Shown here: in pieces, positions 26,315-37,824 of the stretch
How positions within the stretch are numbered: the first letter of the stretch is position 1
How the letters are laid out: the number at the start of each line of letters is the position of its first letter
DNA from: Chloroflexota bacterium
Lineage (GTDB): Bacteria; Chloroflexota; Limnocylindria; P2-11E
Reading direction: 5' to 3'
NCBI GenBank assembly: GCA_005889405.1
Contig: VBFY01000062.1
Span: 1-59,710 of the forward strand
DNA: 59,710 nt
The notes under the pieces: generated by a model
The model's database searches: none
The model's input: the letters and a program-made list of their open reading frames with translations, nothing else
What the model was told of the DNA's origin: nothing
Program-made: the position numbers and the translations under genes

Positions 26315-26350
26315 GCGCGGCCCGGACGGTTCGCTCCGCCCGGGCCGCGC
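26315..26350. promoter_or_regulatory. Intercistronic hairpin between binding-protein and permease genes
   Basis: GCGCGGCCCGG (26315-26325) and CCGGGCCGCGC (26340-26350) are perfect 11-bp arms, with a further GG/CC pair inside. There is no T run on the minus strand. Its position directly after the binding-protein gene suits 3'-end stabilisation or partial termination that lowers permease expression. Confidence 0.6.
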
Positions 26351-26367
26351 CGAGTCGCGCTAGACGC

Positions 26368-28083
26368 CTATTTCTTGAACCACCACTTCTCCACGTTCCA
26401 CTGCGTGAGTCCGTACGTGTTCGGGTCGGTGCCTTGCAGCTGCTTGTTGGCGAAGAACAGGACGTCCGCCGCGTACAGGAACGTGTACGGCGCGTCCTGG
26501 TTCAGCGCCTGGTCGACCTTCTTGAGGGCGGCCTTGCGCGCGGTCTGGCTGCAGTCCGGCCCGTTGCGGTTGTCGAGCAGGGCTTGGTCGACGTTCGGGT
26601 TCACGTAGCCCACGTTGTTGAACTGACCCTTGCCCTGCTGGCTCGAGTGCCAGATCGAGTACGGATCGGGGTCGGCGCCGAGAGACCACCCGATGATGAA
26701 CCCCTCGTAGTCTGTGCCCGGGTCCGTTCGGTCGAGCAGCGCGTTGAACGACTCGAGCAGCGGATCGATCTGGATGCCGATCGCCTTGTACTGCTCCTGC
26801 GCGAACTGGAGGATCGTCTCGCGAGCGTTGTTGCCCTGGTTCGTCTCGATGCGCATCTTCATCGGCTGCCCATCGGTCCAGCGGTAGACGCCGTCTGCTC
26901 CCAGCTTCGCACCGGCCTTTTCGAGCAGCGACTTCGCCTTCGCGACGTCGTTGCTGTACTGCGTGAGGCCGGTGGGGTCATACGCCCATGAGGGAGGTGG
27001 GTTGTGCGCGTATACCTGGGTCCCCAGGCCGAAGAGGATCTTCTGCATGATCGCGTTGACGTTGATCCCGTACCACAGCGCCTGGCGGACGTCGCGATTC
27101 GCGAGCCACGGCGCCTTGGCTGCCTTCGCGTTCCAGCCGATGTACGTGTAGCCCGACGACTTGTAGCGGACACCCTTGAGAGCGTCGACCTTCGAGACTT
27201 CGTCGTAGTCCTTCGCCTCGATCGTGCCATAGGTCACCTCACCGGTGACGAGCGCGTTCTTGATGGCGGTCGCGTCGGCGTACGTCTTGACCACGAACTC
27301 GTCGGCATACGGCGCGCCCCGGAAATACTTGTCGTTCTTGACGAACGTCACCTGCACGCCGGGCTTGAACTCCTTGAATATCCAGGGGCCCATCGAGGCC
27401 GGCGGGTTCATGTTCAAGGGGTTGTCATCGATGTTCGTCTTGGTGTCGGTGGTCTTGTTGTCCCACACCTTCTTGAAGGCGGCGCTCGGTAGGATGCCGC
27501 CGGCGCCAGCGCCGCCGAGAGCGGCCGTTGCCGGGCAGAAGACCTTCGCGAATTTGATCTCGATCGTCTTACCGTTGTCCTTCACGGCGACGCCCGCGAG
27601 GGAGTCGGTCTTGCCATCGCGATAATCAGCCCAGCCGACGATGTCCTGGAGCGTTGACTTGCGGACGGTCTTCACGCTGCGCGCGACGGCCTCGGCCGTG
27701 TATTTCCAATCCTCGCCGGTGAAGGGCGTGCCGTCGCTCCAGACCAGCTTGTCGCGGAGCGTGTACGTAAGCGTGAGGCCGTCGCTGGAGAGCTCGAACT
27801 TCTCGGCGAGGTTCGGCTCAGTCTCGCCGGTCTTCGTGTTGGCACGGGTCAGGCTCAGGTAGACCTTGTTCCAGATCTCGCTCGACTGCGTATCGGTCGC
27901 GATGACCGGTTGCATCGTCTTCGGGTCGCCGGTGGCACCGAACACGATCCGGCCCCCGGCTTGTGGCTGCTCCGATGCCGAAACCGCCGGGCTCGGCGAG
28001 TTCGACGTGGTGCTCGCCGGGGCTTGACCACACGAGACGGCGACGAGCAGCGCCGCTCCAAGGACCGCGGACAGCCTGCGCAT
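26368..28083 (-). CDS. ABC transporter substrate-binding lipoprotein (OppA/DppA family)
   Basis: 571 residues. Lipoprotein signal with lipobox VAVSC (Cys about 18), a Ser/Pro-rich tether, then a family-5 solute-binding domain (GGRIVFGATGDPKTMQPV, LVWSDGTPFTGEDWKYTAEAV, NRDVRQALWYGINVNAIMQ, KMRIETNQGNNARETILQFAQEQYKAIG by landmark). It would capture peptides or related solutes outside the membrane and deliver them to the two permeases encoded next. The start at ATG 28083 has GGAGGGGG upstream. Divergent from the MFS gene. Confidence 0.93.
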   Translation of the reverse strand: MRRLSAVLGAALLVAVSCGQAPASTTSNSPSPAVSASEQPQAGGRIVFGATGDPKTMQPVIATDTQSSEIWNKVYLSLTRANTKTGETEPNLAEKFELSSDGLTLTYTLRDKLVWSDGTPFTGEDWKYTAEAVARSVKTVRKSTLQDIVGWADYRDGKTDSLAGVAVKDNGKTIEIKFAKVFCPATAALGGAGAGGILPSAAFKKVWDNKTTDTKTNIDDNPLNMNPPASMGPWIFKEFKPGVQVTFVKNDKYFRGAPYADEFVVKTYADATAIKNALVTGEVTYGTIEAKDYDEVSKVDALKGVRYKSSGYTYIGWNAKAAKAPWLANRDVRQALWYGINVNAIMQKILFGLGTQVYAHNPPPSWAYDPTGLTQYSNDVAKAKSLLEKAGAKLGADGVYRWTDGQPMKMRIETNQGNNARETILQFAQEQYKAIGIQIDPLLESFNALLDRTDPGTDYEGFIIGWSLGADPDPYSIWHSSQQGKGQFNNVGYVNPNVDQALLDNRNGPDCSQTARKAALKKVDQALNQDAPYTFLYAADVLFFANKQLQGTDPNTYGLTQWNVEKWWFKK

Positions 28084-28201
28084 GGCACCCCCTCCAGCGT
28101 CGTTTGTTGCGGCAGATACCAACGGAATACGTACTGGGTGACAGATCGGTTCGGCGCGGAGGATACATGTCGGCTTGCGCTCGTTCACGTACCGTCGGCA
28201 T

Positions 28202-29347
28202 GTGCGCGTGGCCGTTGCGCTCCTGTCGCTGAGCGCCGTCGCCTTCGGCTTCACGTATTCGGACCATGCGCCGCTCATTCCGCTCGTGTCGGCCGATTTC
28301 CGGCTCGATGATCTCGGCGTCGGACTGCTCTCCACCGCCCTGTTCACTTCGTACATGGCGACGACGTTCCTCACGACCGGCCTGGCCGAGCGGCTCGGTC
28401 CGAAGCGGATGGTCGGTGCGGGGCTTGCCGTCTCGGCCGCCGGCACGGCTGCCTTCGCGCTATCGCCTGGTTACTCCGTCGCCCTCGCGGCGAAGGCGAT
28501 ACAAGGGGTCGGCTCGGCCCTCGCATTCGTCGCCGCGGCGCGCTATCTCGCCGGTCTCTACGGGGAGCGTCGCAATCACTTCGCGCTCGGCTTGTACGGA
28601 GGAGGATTCCCGCTCGGTAGCGCCGTCGCGCTGGTCGCGATGCCGCCGCTGGCCGCGGCGCTCGGCGGCTGGCGCGGCGCGTTCTGGTTCGAAGCCGCAT
28701 TCGTCGCCGTCGCCGCGACGGCATGGTGGCGCGTGCCGGCAGTTCCGCGCGTCGCGCGCCCGGGCAACATCCGTGACGCCCTGCGCTGCCCGAACTGTTG
28801 GTGGACCAGCCTGCAGCACGCCGCCGGGTTCGGCCTCGCGATCGCCTCCGGCACTTGGATCACCGTGTATCTCGTTCGCGAGTTCCATCTGCCGCTCGAG
28901 CTGTCCGGTCTCCTCGGCTCGCTGCTCCTCGTGCTCGCGGTCCTCGCGCGCCCCCTCGGTGGCCTGTTGCTCGCGCGCGAGCACATGCCGACGCGACGCG
29001 TGATGCGCATCGGCGATCTCGCGATCGTCGCGGGCGTCGCCCTGCTGGCGTTCCCAGATCGCCCGCTGACGGTCGCGCTCCTTGGCGCGGTCCTCGTTGG
29101 GATCGGCGTGGGCCTTCCCTACTCCGCGGTGTTCAACACCGCCGCTGCATCGCTGCCCGGCGCGCCCGGCGCGGCGCAGGGCCTGGCGGCGGTCGGCGGG
29201 ACCGCCGGCGTCATGGTCGGCGCGCCGGCGATGGGTTTCGCGGTCCAGACCTTCGGCTTTTGGGCGGCGTGGCTTTTCGTCGGCGCCGTGTCGGCCATCG
29301 CGTTCCTCGGCACCGCCTACATGCGCGGTGAAGAGGAGCTGACGTGA
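28202..29347 (+). CDS. Major facilitator superfamily transporter
   Basis: 381 residues with about 12 TM helices in two halves. The loop 2-3 motif reads GLAERLGPKRMVGAG, the form typical of nitrate/cyanate-type MFS carriers, and GxGGGxPLGSAV appears in helix 5. The substrate is not evident. The start is placed at GTG 28202 because TACCGT ends 6 bases before it; an upstream TTG at 28175 would add nine residues. Its TGA overlaps the GTG of the next gene. Confidence 0.85.
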   Translation: MRVAVALLSLSAVAFGFTYSDHAPLIPLVSADFRLDDLGVGLLSTALFTSYMATTFLTTGLAERLGPKRMVGAGLAVSAAGTAAFALSPGYSVALAAKAIQGVGSALAFVAAARYLAGLYGERRNHFALGLYGGGFPLGSAVALVAMPPLAAALGGWRGAFWFEAAFVAVAATAWWRVPAVPRVARPGNIRDALRCPNCWWTSLQHAAGFGLAIASGTWITVYLVREFHLPLELSGLLGSLLLVLAVLARPLGGLLLAREHMPTRRVMRIGDLAIVAGVALLAFPDRPLTVALLGAVLVGIGVGLPYSAVFNTAAASLPGAPGAAQGLAAVGGTAGVMVGAPAMGFAVQTFGFWAAWLFVGAVSAIAFLGTAYMRGEEELT

Positions 29348-29796
29348 GCCGCATCGTTGCGCCGCTCGCCACGGTCGTGCTCATCGCGATCGGTGCGATC
29401 GAGGCGCGCGTGAGCGCGCAGCAGCTCGCGGAGACGGTCGGGCGCCCGCGCCTCGAAAGCGCGGGCGTGATGCTGACCGCCGCGGGTCTGCTCGCGAGCA
29501 CGGTCGTCTACCTCGTGCTCGGCCATCTCGCGGAGAACGACCGCGTGGCGCTGCGCGCCGGTGCGCTCACGGGCGCGCTCGCCGGGCTCATCGGTGGCAC
29601 GGCCCGCGCCTTCATCATCGACGACCCCGTCTCGGATCTCGTGACGCGATACGCGTCGGTCCCGGATTGGTTCGTTCCCGCGGCGCTGGCGGTGTTCGTC
29701 GCGCTCTCGTGCGCGGGGAGCGCGGTGGGCGGTGCGGCGCTCGCGTGGACCGGACGCAGACTCAGTCGAGCCGCGCGGTCGCGACCTCCTGCCTGA
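29344..29796 (+). CDS. Small integral membrane protein
   Basis: 150 residues with about four hydrophobic helices (VAPLATVVLIAIGAI, VMLTAAGLLASTVVYLVLG, RAGALTGALAGLIGG, WFVPAALAVFVALSCAGSAVGGAAL). No family recognised. The GTG at 29344 overlaps the MFS stop (GTGA), so the two are translationally coupled and may function together. Its 3' end overlaps the convergent HD-GYP gene by 35 bases. Confidence 0.7.
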   Translation: MSRIVAPLATVVLIAIGAIEARVSAQQLAETVGRPRLESAGVMLTAAGLLASTVVYLVLGHLAENDRVALRAGALTGALAGLIGGTARAFIIDDPVSDLVTRYASVPDWFVPAALAVFVALSCAGSAVGGAALAWTGRRLSRAARSRPPA

Positions 29797-30709
29797 CGCG
29801 CTCGATGCTGCCGTCCGCCTGCAGCGACTGGAAGATCGCGACGACCTCGGGGTCGAATTGCGCGCCAGAACCCGCGATGACCGCAGCCATGCCCTCTTCG
29901 ATCGACCACGCGGTCTTATACGGCCGCTTCGACGTGAGGGCATCGAAGACGTCGGCAACGGAGACGATCCGCGCGGCGAGCGAGATCCCGTCGCCCTTCT
30001 TCCCGTCTGGGTAGCCGCGCCCGTCCCAGCGCTCGTGATGCTCGCGCGCGATCGCGCGCGCGGTCTCGAAGAAGCGCGCGTCGCCGAGCATCACCTCGCC
30101 GTCGATGCAGTGCTGCTTGATGACCTCGAATTCCTCGGTCGAGAGGTGGTGCTCGCTCTGGAGGATGTGGTCGGGCGTGTGGATCTTGCCCACGTCGTGC
30201 ATGACGCTCGAGTAGCCGAATTCCTCGACGACCTGCGGCGGCAGCCCGAGACGCGTGCCGATCGCCTCGACATACTTCCGAACGCGCAGGAGGTGCGCTC
30301 CGGTCGTCTGGTCCTTGATCGTCGCGGCCAGAAGCAGGTGGCTGATGCCCTGAAGACCGGTGCGCCGGAGCTCCTCGTTCGCGATGCGCTCACTCTCGAG
30401 TGCGGTCTCGAGCTGCTCGCGCCGCTCGCGTTCGCTGCGCAGCATCTCGGCGAGATCCTCGGCGTACCGCGTGCTCTGCCGTTCGAGGAGGCGCATCTCG
30501 CGCAGCTTCGTCTCGTACTCGAGGCGCACTGACTGCTCGCGGCGGTAGACCTCGGCGAAGTCGCTTGCCATGCGGACGGCTTGCGAATTCGCCTGGTCCG
30601 CGACGCGGATCGCCTGCTGCAGCAGCTGGCGGAAGACCTCGCCGGCGACGGTCGAGCCCGCCTGCGGCACGCTGATATGGGGAGAGACTTCGATCACTTC
30701 GATCGACAT
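29762..30709 (-). CDS. HD-GYP cyclic-di-GMP phosphodiesterase with coiled-coil N-terminus
   Basis: 315 residues. Residues about 50-120 form a long charged coiled coil (RREQSVRLEYETKLREMRLL and onward), residues 120-315 an HD-GYP domain with intact MHDVGKIH (His171-Asp172) and HHERWDGRGYPDG. It should hydrolyse cyclic-di-GMP to pGpG or GMP. No receiver is attached; the separate receiver gene just upstream (30741-31112) could regulate it in trans. Last gene of the leftward signalling operon. An alternative ATG at 30733 adds eight residues. Confidence 0.92.
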   Translation of the reverse strand: MSIEVIEVSPHISVPQAGSTVAGEVFRQLLQQAIRVADQANSQAVRMASDFAEVYRREQSVRLEYETKLREMRLLERQSTRYAEDLAEMLRSERERREQLETALESERIANEELRRTGLQGISHLLLAATIKDQTTGAHLLRVRKYVEAIGTRLGLPPQVVEEFGYSSVMHDVGKIHTPDHILQSEHHLSTEEFEVIKQHCIDGEVMLGDARFFETARAIAREHHERWDGRGYPDGKKGDGISLAARIVSVADVFDALTSKRPYKTAWSIEEGMAAVIAGSGAQFDPEVVAIFQSLQADGSIERVRQEVATARLD

Positions 30710-30740
30710 CCGCTCGGGCCTTTCCTCCGGCACGGCTGGA

Positions 30741-31112
30741 TCAGCTGTGCGCGAGGATCCCGCGAATGGTGTCGATCAGCTCCAGCGGCCCGAAGGGCTT
30801 CGTGAGGTACTGGGTCGCGCCGACCGAGAATCCGGTCTTCTTGTCGCTCTCGCTCTCGTGGGCCGTCAGCATCACGACCGGGATGTCCTTGGTGCCGGGC
30901 TCGGACTTGAGCTGGCGGCAGACTTCGAAGCCGTTCGGCCCGGGTCCCATGTCGACGTCGAGGAGGACCAGATCCGGCTTCTCCGCGCGCGCGAGCTCGA
31001 GCGCCTCGGTGCCGTTCTTGGCCTCGAGGATCGTCCAGCCCTGCGTGGACAGGGTGATGCGGACCATCTGTCGGATGGGCACCAGATCGTCGGCAATGAG
31101 CAGTTTTGCCAT
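30741..31112 (-). CDS. Stand-alone response-regulator receiver
   Basis: 123 residues, a single CheY-like receiver: acidic pocket ADD (8-9), phospho-acceptor Asp52 (LVLLDVDMG), Thr in VVMLTAHE and Lys in YLTKPFGP. No output domain, so it must act through a partner, most simply the HD-GYP enzyme encoded 32 bases downstream. ATG 31112 has a TACCAT box (31120-31125) seven bases before it and no ribosome site, suggesting an internal leaderless start inside the operon. Confidence 0.92.
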   Translation of the reverse strand: MAKLLIADDLVPIRQMVRITLSTQGWTILEAKNGTEALELARAEKPDLVLLDVDMGPGPNGFEVCRQLKSEPGTKDIPVVMLTAHESESDKKTGFSVGATQYLTKPFGPLELIDTIRGILAHS

Positions 31113-31164
31113 GCGACGGATGGTAGCCGGGTCCTCCCGCAGCCGACCCCCCTCCCGTGGGGAG

Positions 31165-31869
31165 TTAGGCGCCACGGACGAGCACTTTCCCCCCGCGCGG
31201 GGAGGTCGGGCCCTGGCGCGTCCACGAATCCAGCGTCACAAGGCCGAGTCGAGCGGCCTCGGCGACCGCTTCCAGGCGGGAGTGCGCGCCAAGCTTCCGG
31301 AGTACCGCCTGAACGTGCGCGCGAAGCGTGGCCGTCGAGATGCCGAGGGCCGCGGCGGCCGTGGCGGTACTTGCTCCGCTCGCGAGCAGATGCAGGACCT
31401 CGAGCTCGCGCGGCGTGAGCGGTTCGGTCGCGGTCGCGGGCTCGCTGCGTTCCGAGAGCAGCAGGCGCTGCAGCTCGCTCGACGAGAACAGCACCTCGCC
31501 CGAGGCCGCGGCGCGCACCGCACCGACGACGTCGTTGAAGCCGCGCTCCTTCGTGAGATGTCCGGAAGCACCGGACCGCGCGACGTCCGCGAGCGTGTAC
31601 GCGCTGGGATCGCCCGTGAGGACGACGATCGCGACCTGCGGGAGCGACGCACGCACCGCGCGGGCGAGATCGGCGCCGGTGCCGTCGGGCAGGTGGTAGT
31701 CCGCGAGTACGACGTCGGGTCGGGCCTCGTCGAGCGCGGCGATAGCGCTGCGCAGATCGTGCGCCACGGCCACGACATCGATGTCGTCGGCCTCGCGCAT
31801 CGCGACGCGGAGGAGCTCGGCGAAGAGCCGCTCGTCGTCGACGATCATCACGCGCACGCGGTCGCTCAC
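31165..31869 (-). CDS. NarL/LuxR-type DNA-binding response regulator
   Basis: 234 residues: N-terminal receiver (IVDDERLF, Asp in VVLADYHLPDG, Lys in GHLTKERG) and a C-terminal LuxR helix-turn-helix (LTPRELEVLHLLASGASTATAAAALGISTATLRAHVQAVLRKL, by landmarks LTPRELEVL and STATLRAHV). It is the only obvious DNA-binding protein of the signalling operon and the likely transcriptional output. GTG 31869 overlaps the stop of the receiver/HD-GYP gene (GTGA). Confidence 0.94.
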   Translation of the reverse strand: MSDRVRVMIVDDERLFAELLRVAMREADDIDVVAVAHDLRSAIAALDEARPDVVLADYHLPDGTGADLARAVRASLPQVAIVVLTGDPSAYTLADVARSGASGHLTKERGFNDVVGAVRAAASGEVLFSSSELQRLLLSERSEPATATEPLTPRELEVLHLLASGASTATAAAALGISTATLRAHVQAVLRKLGAHSRLEAVAEAARLGLVTLDSWTRQGPTSPRGGKVLVRGA

Positions 31870-33194
31870 TGCTCCGCTTCCTGACCGGCGGTGCGCACCT
31901 GCGCGGCGAGTGCCGCGACCACCGCGGGATCCAGCTCGCCGCGACCGACAGCCCCTTGAAGGATGCGCACGGCCTCCGGCTCCGAGACCGCGGCGCGGTC
32001 CGGGCGATCGGCGAGGAGCGCCTCGAAACGATCGGCAACGCTGACGACGCGGACCTCGAGCGGGATCTTCTCGGCAGTGAGGTGATCCGGATAGCCATGC
32101 CCGTCGAGGCGTTCGTGGTGCCAGCGGATGATCGGCAGGATCGGCGCGAGCGGCGTCACGCGGCGGAGAAGGTCCTCGCCGAGCAGCGGGTGTTGCTCGA
32201 GCGACTCGCGCTCGTGGGCGGTGAGCTCGCCGGCCTTGTGCACGATCGGTGGCGGCAGCTTCGCGTTGCCGATGTCGCGCAGCAACGCGCCGAGCCGGAT
32301 CGTCCCGACCGCCGCCTGGTCGAGCCCGAGCAACCCCGCGACCGAGACCGCGCGCGCCGCGACGCGCTCGCTGTGACCCATCATGAACCGGTCGTGCGCC
32401 TCGAGCGACGTGGCGAGCGTGATGAGCGCATCGGCCGCCGCGCCCATGTCGCGCACGAGACGCATCTCGCGCACGAGGAGCTCGGCGTGACGCGCGAGAT
32501 CGCCGTCGAGCCGCGCGAACTCGGCCGCCGGGGTCTCCGAGCCCCTGGCGATCACGAGGATGGCGGCGCCGTCATCGGCGAGGTCGCGGTCCGGCGTCGC
32601 GCTGTCGTCGACGAGGATGAGATCCACGGCGACCGAGCCGTCCTGGATGATGTCGAACCGCGGTGCCAGCAGCTTCTCCGCCTCGGCGCGGCGCGCCGGG
32701 TCCTTGAGCGTGATGGCGGCAACCGGCCGGCCGCGTTCCGGACGCTCCGCCTGTGGCTCGAGTCGCGGCGGGCGCGCGTTGCGCGACTGCAACAGCACGG
32801 CGTCGATCCGGGCCAGGAGCTCCGCGGCATTCCAGGGCTTGGTCACGTAGTCGGCCGCGCCGCACGAAAGACCGCGCACCTTGTCGACGACCTCGCCCCG
32901 AGCCGACAGGAAGATCACGGGGATGTGCGCGATCGAGCCGTCGCTCTTGATACGGAGGCACACGTCGTAACCGTCGGTATCCGGCAGCATCACGTCGAGC
33001 AGCACCAGATCGGGGACGATCTGACGCACGAGCGCGAGGCCCTCGCCACCGTCGCGACCGACGACGACCTTCATACCGTTCGCCTGCAGCCGGCGCTGAA
33101 GGACGTCGGCCGACGCCGGATCGTCTTCGACGACCACGACGCTCGTCGGGATCGTCGAGGATCCGGGTGGCATCGTCACGGCGAAGTCTTTCAC
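31866..33194 (-). CDS. Receiver plus degenerate HD-GYP protein
   Basis: 442 residues: a receiver (VVEDD, Asp67 in LVLLDVMLPDTDGYD, Lys in YVTKPWNAAE), a linker of about 110 residues and an HD-GYP domain. The GYP part HHERLDGHGYPDHL is intact and HSERVAARA, EQHPLLGEDLL and SVADRFEAL are kept, but the HD motif reads RDIGN (Arg306-Asn310) instead of HDxGK. Loss of the metal-binding His predicts a non-catalytic or altered enzyme, perhaps a cyclic-di-GMP receptor. ATG 33194; its end and start overlap the flanking genes by 4 bases. Confidence 0.92.
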   Translation of the reverse strand: MKDFAVTMPPGSSTIPTSVVVVEDDPASADVLQRRLQANGMKVVVGRDGGEGLALVRQIVPDLVLLDVMLPDTDGYDVCLRIKSDGSIAHIPVIFLSARGEVVDKVRGLSCGAADYVTKPWNAAELLARIDAVLLQSRNARPPRLEPQAERPERGRPVAAITLKDPARRAEAEKLLAPRFDIIQDGSVAVDLILVDDSATPDRDLADDGAAILVIARGSETPAAEFARLDGDLARHAELLVREMRLVRDMGAAADALITLATSLEAHDRFMMGHSERVAARAVSVAGLLGLDQAAVGTIRLGALLRDIGNAKLPPPIVHKAGELTAHERESLEQHPLLGEDLLRRVTPLAPILPIIRWHHERLDGHGYPDHLTAEKIPLEVRVVSVADRFEALLADRPDRAAVSEPEAVRILQGAVGRGELDPAVVAALAAQVRTAGQEAEQ

Positions 33195-33948
33195 TGCGCC
33201 ACGCTCTTCTGCTCCTCGCCGAGCAGATGACGCAGCGCGACGACGAATTTCGACGGACGCTCGTTCACCATGTGGTCGCGGATGTAGGAGTAGAGCTCAT
33301 CCGCCCAGCGCGGAAGCTCCTGGTACCACTTCACTTCGATGATCACACCGGGCTCGCGCGCGATGACCGGGCCGATCCGGCACGGGAGCGAGCTCTCGTC
33401 GTTGGCCACCCACGGCACCGCCAGGTACATGAGGTTGTGGTCCGCGGTGATGCGCATGCTCGCATCCGGCGCTGAGTACGCGATCCGGTTGTACTGCGTG
33501 ACCACGACCGGCCGGACTCCGCCCGCGATCGTCCGCTCGGCGCGCTCGACGAGGCCGTTCTCGTCGCGCGGCAGCTTCTGCTCGCCGCGGAGGTACGCGG
33601 GGAGCGACATCGTCGGCACCTCGTAGCGCTCCTTGAACGACGTGCTCGCGGAGTCGTCCTTCATCTCGAGGTACACGGATGCACCCGCGAGGATCTCGTT
33701 CGGCCTCGTGCGGTGATACTCGCGGACCCGGAGCTGGAGCGCCTGCCCGGCCTCGGCGGACCGAAAGATGCGCCAGTCGTAGCTGTCGAGGTACGCCGTC
33801 GTCGACCACTGATAGGGCCGATCGTCGCGGTCGAGCGGCAGGTACGTGCCGCTGGTGCGGAGCGCGAGTCGGGCGACGGCCTCGTTCACCAGAAAGCGGT
33901 GCTCGTACCGACGTGCGCTGTCACTGGTCGCGTCGAGGACGATGTTCT

Positions 33949-33952
<4 letters not shown>
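33191..33952 (-). CDS. VTC-domain (polyphosphate polymerase-like) protein
   Basis: 253 residues forming one VTC tunnel domain: YEHRFLV, STTAYLDSYDWRIFR, the paired arginines LQLRVREY, acidic/lysine strand YLEMKDDSASTSFKER, QYNRIAY, MRITAD, IIEVKW and C-terminal SKFVVAL. These correspond to the basic and acidic residues that line the yeast Vtc4 catalytic tunnel, so polyphosphate synthesis from ATP is plausible. There is no TM segment and no SPX domain. Bacterial VTC proteins usually sit beside DUF4956 or CotH genes; here it is embedded, with 4-base overlaps, among two-component genes. Confidence 0.88.
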
Positions 33953-35498
<1,546 letters not shown>

Positions 35499-35502
<4 letters not shown>

Positions 35503-37814
35503 GACCGTACCGCCGTCGCCGCGCCCGCGAGCCCGCCATCGGCGAGCGCCGTGGCGCGCACGCGTACTGGCAACGTGAACAGGAAGCTGCTGCCGACGCC
35601 CACCGTGCTGTCGACCCAGATACGGCCGCCGTGCAGCGCGATGAGGCGCTTCGAGATCGCAAGGCCGAGGCCGGTCCCGCCGTAGCGGCGTGTCGTGGAC
35701 GCGTCGACCTGGCGGAACTCATCGAAGATGTACGTCTGCGCTTCCGGCGGGATGCCCACGCCGGTGTCGACCACGCCCAGGGTGATCCACCCGTCGACCA
35801 CCGTCGCCCGGATCGTGACGCCACCGTGCTCGGTGAACTTCACAGCGTTCGCCACGAGGTTCACGAGCACCTGGCGGATGCGCGCGCGGTCCGCCCACGC
35901 GGCCGGCAGTGCGCTCGCGACGTCGGCGCGGAGGCTGAGCGCCTTCGCATCGGCGCTCGCCCGCATCAGCTCGATGACGTCATCGACGACGAGCGGGATG
36001 TCGACCTCCTCGACGTTGAGCTCCATCTTGCCGGCCTCGATCTTCGCGAGGTCGAGCAGTCCGTTGATCAGGCTGAGAAGGTTGTCGGCGGCCTGCACGA
36101 CACGCTCGAGGTCGGCGGTCTGCTGCTCGGTGAGATCGCCGTCGAGCCCGTCGAGCATCAGCTTCGTGTAGCCGATGATCGCGTTCATCGGGGTGCGCAG
36201 CTCGTGGCTCACGGATGCGAGGAACTCGCTCTTCAGACGGTTCGCGCGCTCGAGCTGCAGGTTGTTGTCTTTGAGCTCGTTGACGAGATCCGCGTTCTCC
36301 TTCGCCACGCTCACGAGACGGGCGATGGTGCGCAGCGCGCGCGCCTCCGTGTCGGTGATCTCGCGCGGCCTCTTGAAGTACGCGGAGAGGAGGCCAGCTG
36401 CGCGGCCGCGAGCGGACAGCGGGATGTGCGCGACGTGCGGCATCGGGCTCTGTGGCACGTGCAGGTGCTGGATCTGGTTCGGGTCGTAGACCGGATTCAC
36501 CAGGACCCGCGTCGCGAGCATGACGGCCGTGTCTGGGTCGATGCCGATCGTCGTCGGCGCGATGAGCCGGCCGCCGGATCCCAGCGGCGCACCTGGTGCG
36601 TCCTCGCGGATGACGATCGACGCGCCGTCGGCGTGGAACAGGGCGACCATACGTGACAACGACTCGGCGAAGATTCGCTCGCGGTCGGTGACACCGACGA
36701 CGGCGTCGGCCACTTCGTTCACCGTGCGGACCTCAGCGAGGTATTCCTGCTGTGCACGCTCACGTTCGCTCAGCGACCGGGCCATGGTGTCGAACGCGCG
36801 CTCGAGCGTGCCGATCTCGTGATGCGAGCGCTGGCGGATGCGCACGCCGAGGTCTCCGGCTTCGATCTGCTGGGCGGCGGCCGCGAGGTCCTCGAGCGGC
36901 CGCGTCATCGCCGTGGCCGAGCGGTACGCGAAGAACGTGACGAGCGCGATCAGGCTGGCCGCGAGGACGAACAGGATCACGAGCAGCGTCCGCTGCGAGG
37001 CGTTCAGGGCGTCGAGCGGCAGCAAAACGGCCAGCACCCCGAGATTCGCCCGCTGTCCGACGACCTGGAAGATGCCGTAGTAGCTCCTCCCGCCGATCGT
37101 CACGTCCTGCACGAAGACGTCGCGTGGGGCGCCGTCGACCTGCTCCAGCGTCGGGAAGACCGTGTCGTCCGGCAGGGACGTGGTGTACGCACGCACCTTG
37201 CCGTTCCAGATCAGCGCGAGCTGCGCGTCGCTCTTGGTGTTGATCGTCTTGAGGTAATCGTTTCCGAGGATCGTGCCGACCTCGAGGAAGCCTATCTTCT
37301 CGACGTCGGCGCCCCGGATCTCCCAGATAGCGCGGATCACGAGGCCCCGCCCCGGTTCGTCGGACAGGATCCACGACTGTTGCACGCCCGCCTTGGCGTC
37401 GACGACAAGCTGCGGCAGCAGCGTCTCCCCCGGGACGAAGTCCTGAGCGCCGGCGACAAGGACTCCGTCCTTATCCGCCACGCTCATGAACTGGACTCCC
37501 AGGCGCGATTTCTGCGGCAACAGGAATGCCTCGAGCGCGCTGCGGTTCTTCGCCTCCGCGAGCTCGCGCGTCGTCGGTAGGCCGGCGATCAGGGACGCCG
37601 CCCGCAACGCCAACGACGCCTGGTCCTGGATGTCGTTCTTCGCGGCGACCGCGACGATGCTTGCCTCGTCTTCGAACTGCTTCGCCACGAGATCGTTGGA
37701 TTCGTAGAGGGCGACGGCCGCGAGTACCACGAGGGCACCCACGGCCACCGCCACTGTCCGACCGACGAGCGCGCGAAGGAGACTCGGCGCGAAGAGCTGG
37801 TTGAGGAATTCCAC
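35499..37814 (-). CDS. Membrane sensor histidine kinase (dCache-HAMP-GAF-HisKA-HATPase)
   Basis: 771 residues from GTG 37814, which has AGGA eight bases upstream. TM1 (about 16-38), an extracytoplasmic dCache-like domain of about 240 residues, TM2 (LLVILFVLAASLIALVTFF), HAMP (RPLEDLAAAAQQIEAGDLGVRI), a GAF-like domain with DPNQIQHLHVPQSP, HisKA with His537 (SHELRTPMNAIIGY), and HATPase with NLVANAVKFTE, DTGVGI and GGTGLGLAISKR. It starts 11 bases after the stop of the PstS-like gene, so that lipoprotein may present its ligand to the sensor domain. Confidence 0.93.
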
Positions 37815-37824
37815 GAAGACCGTC

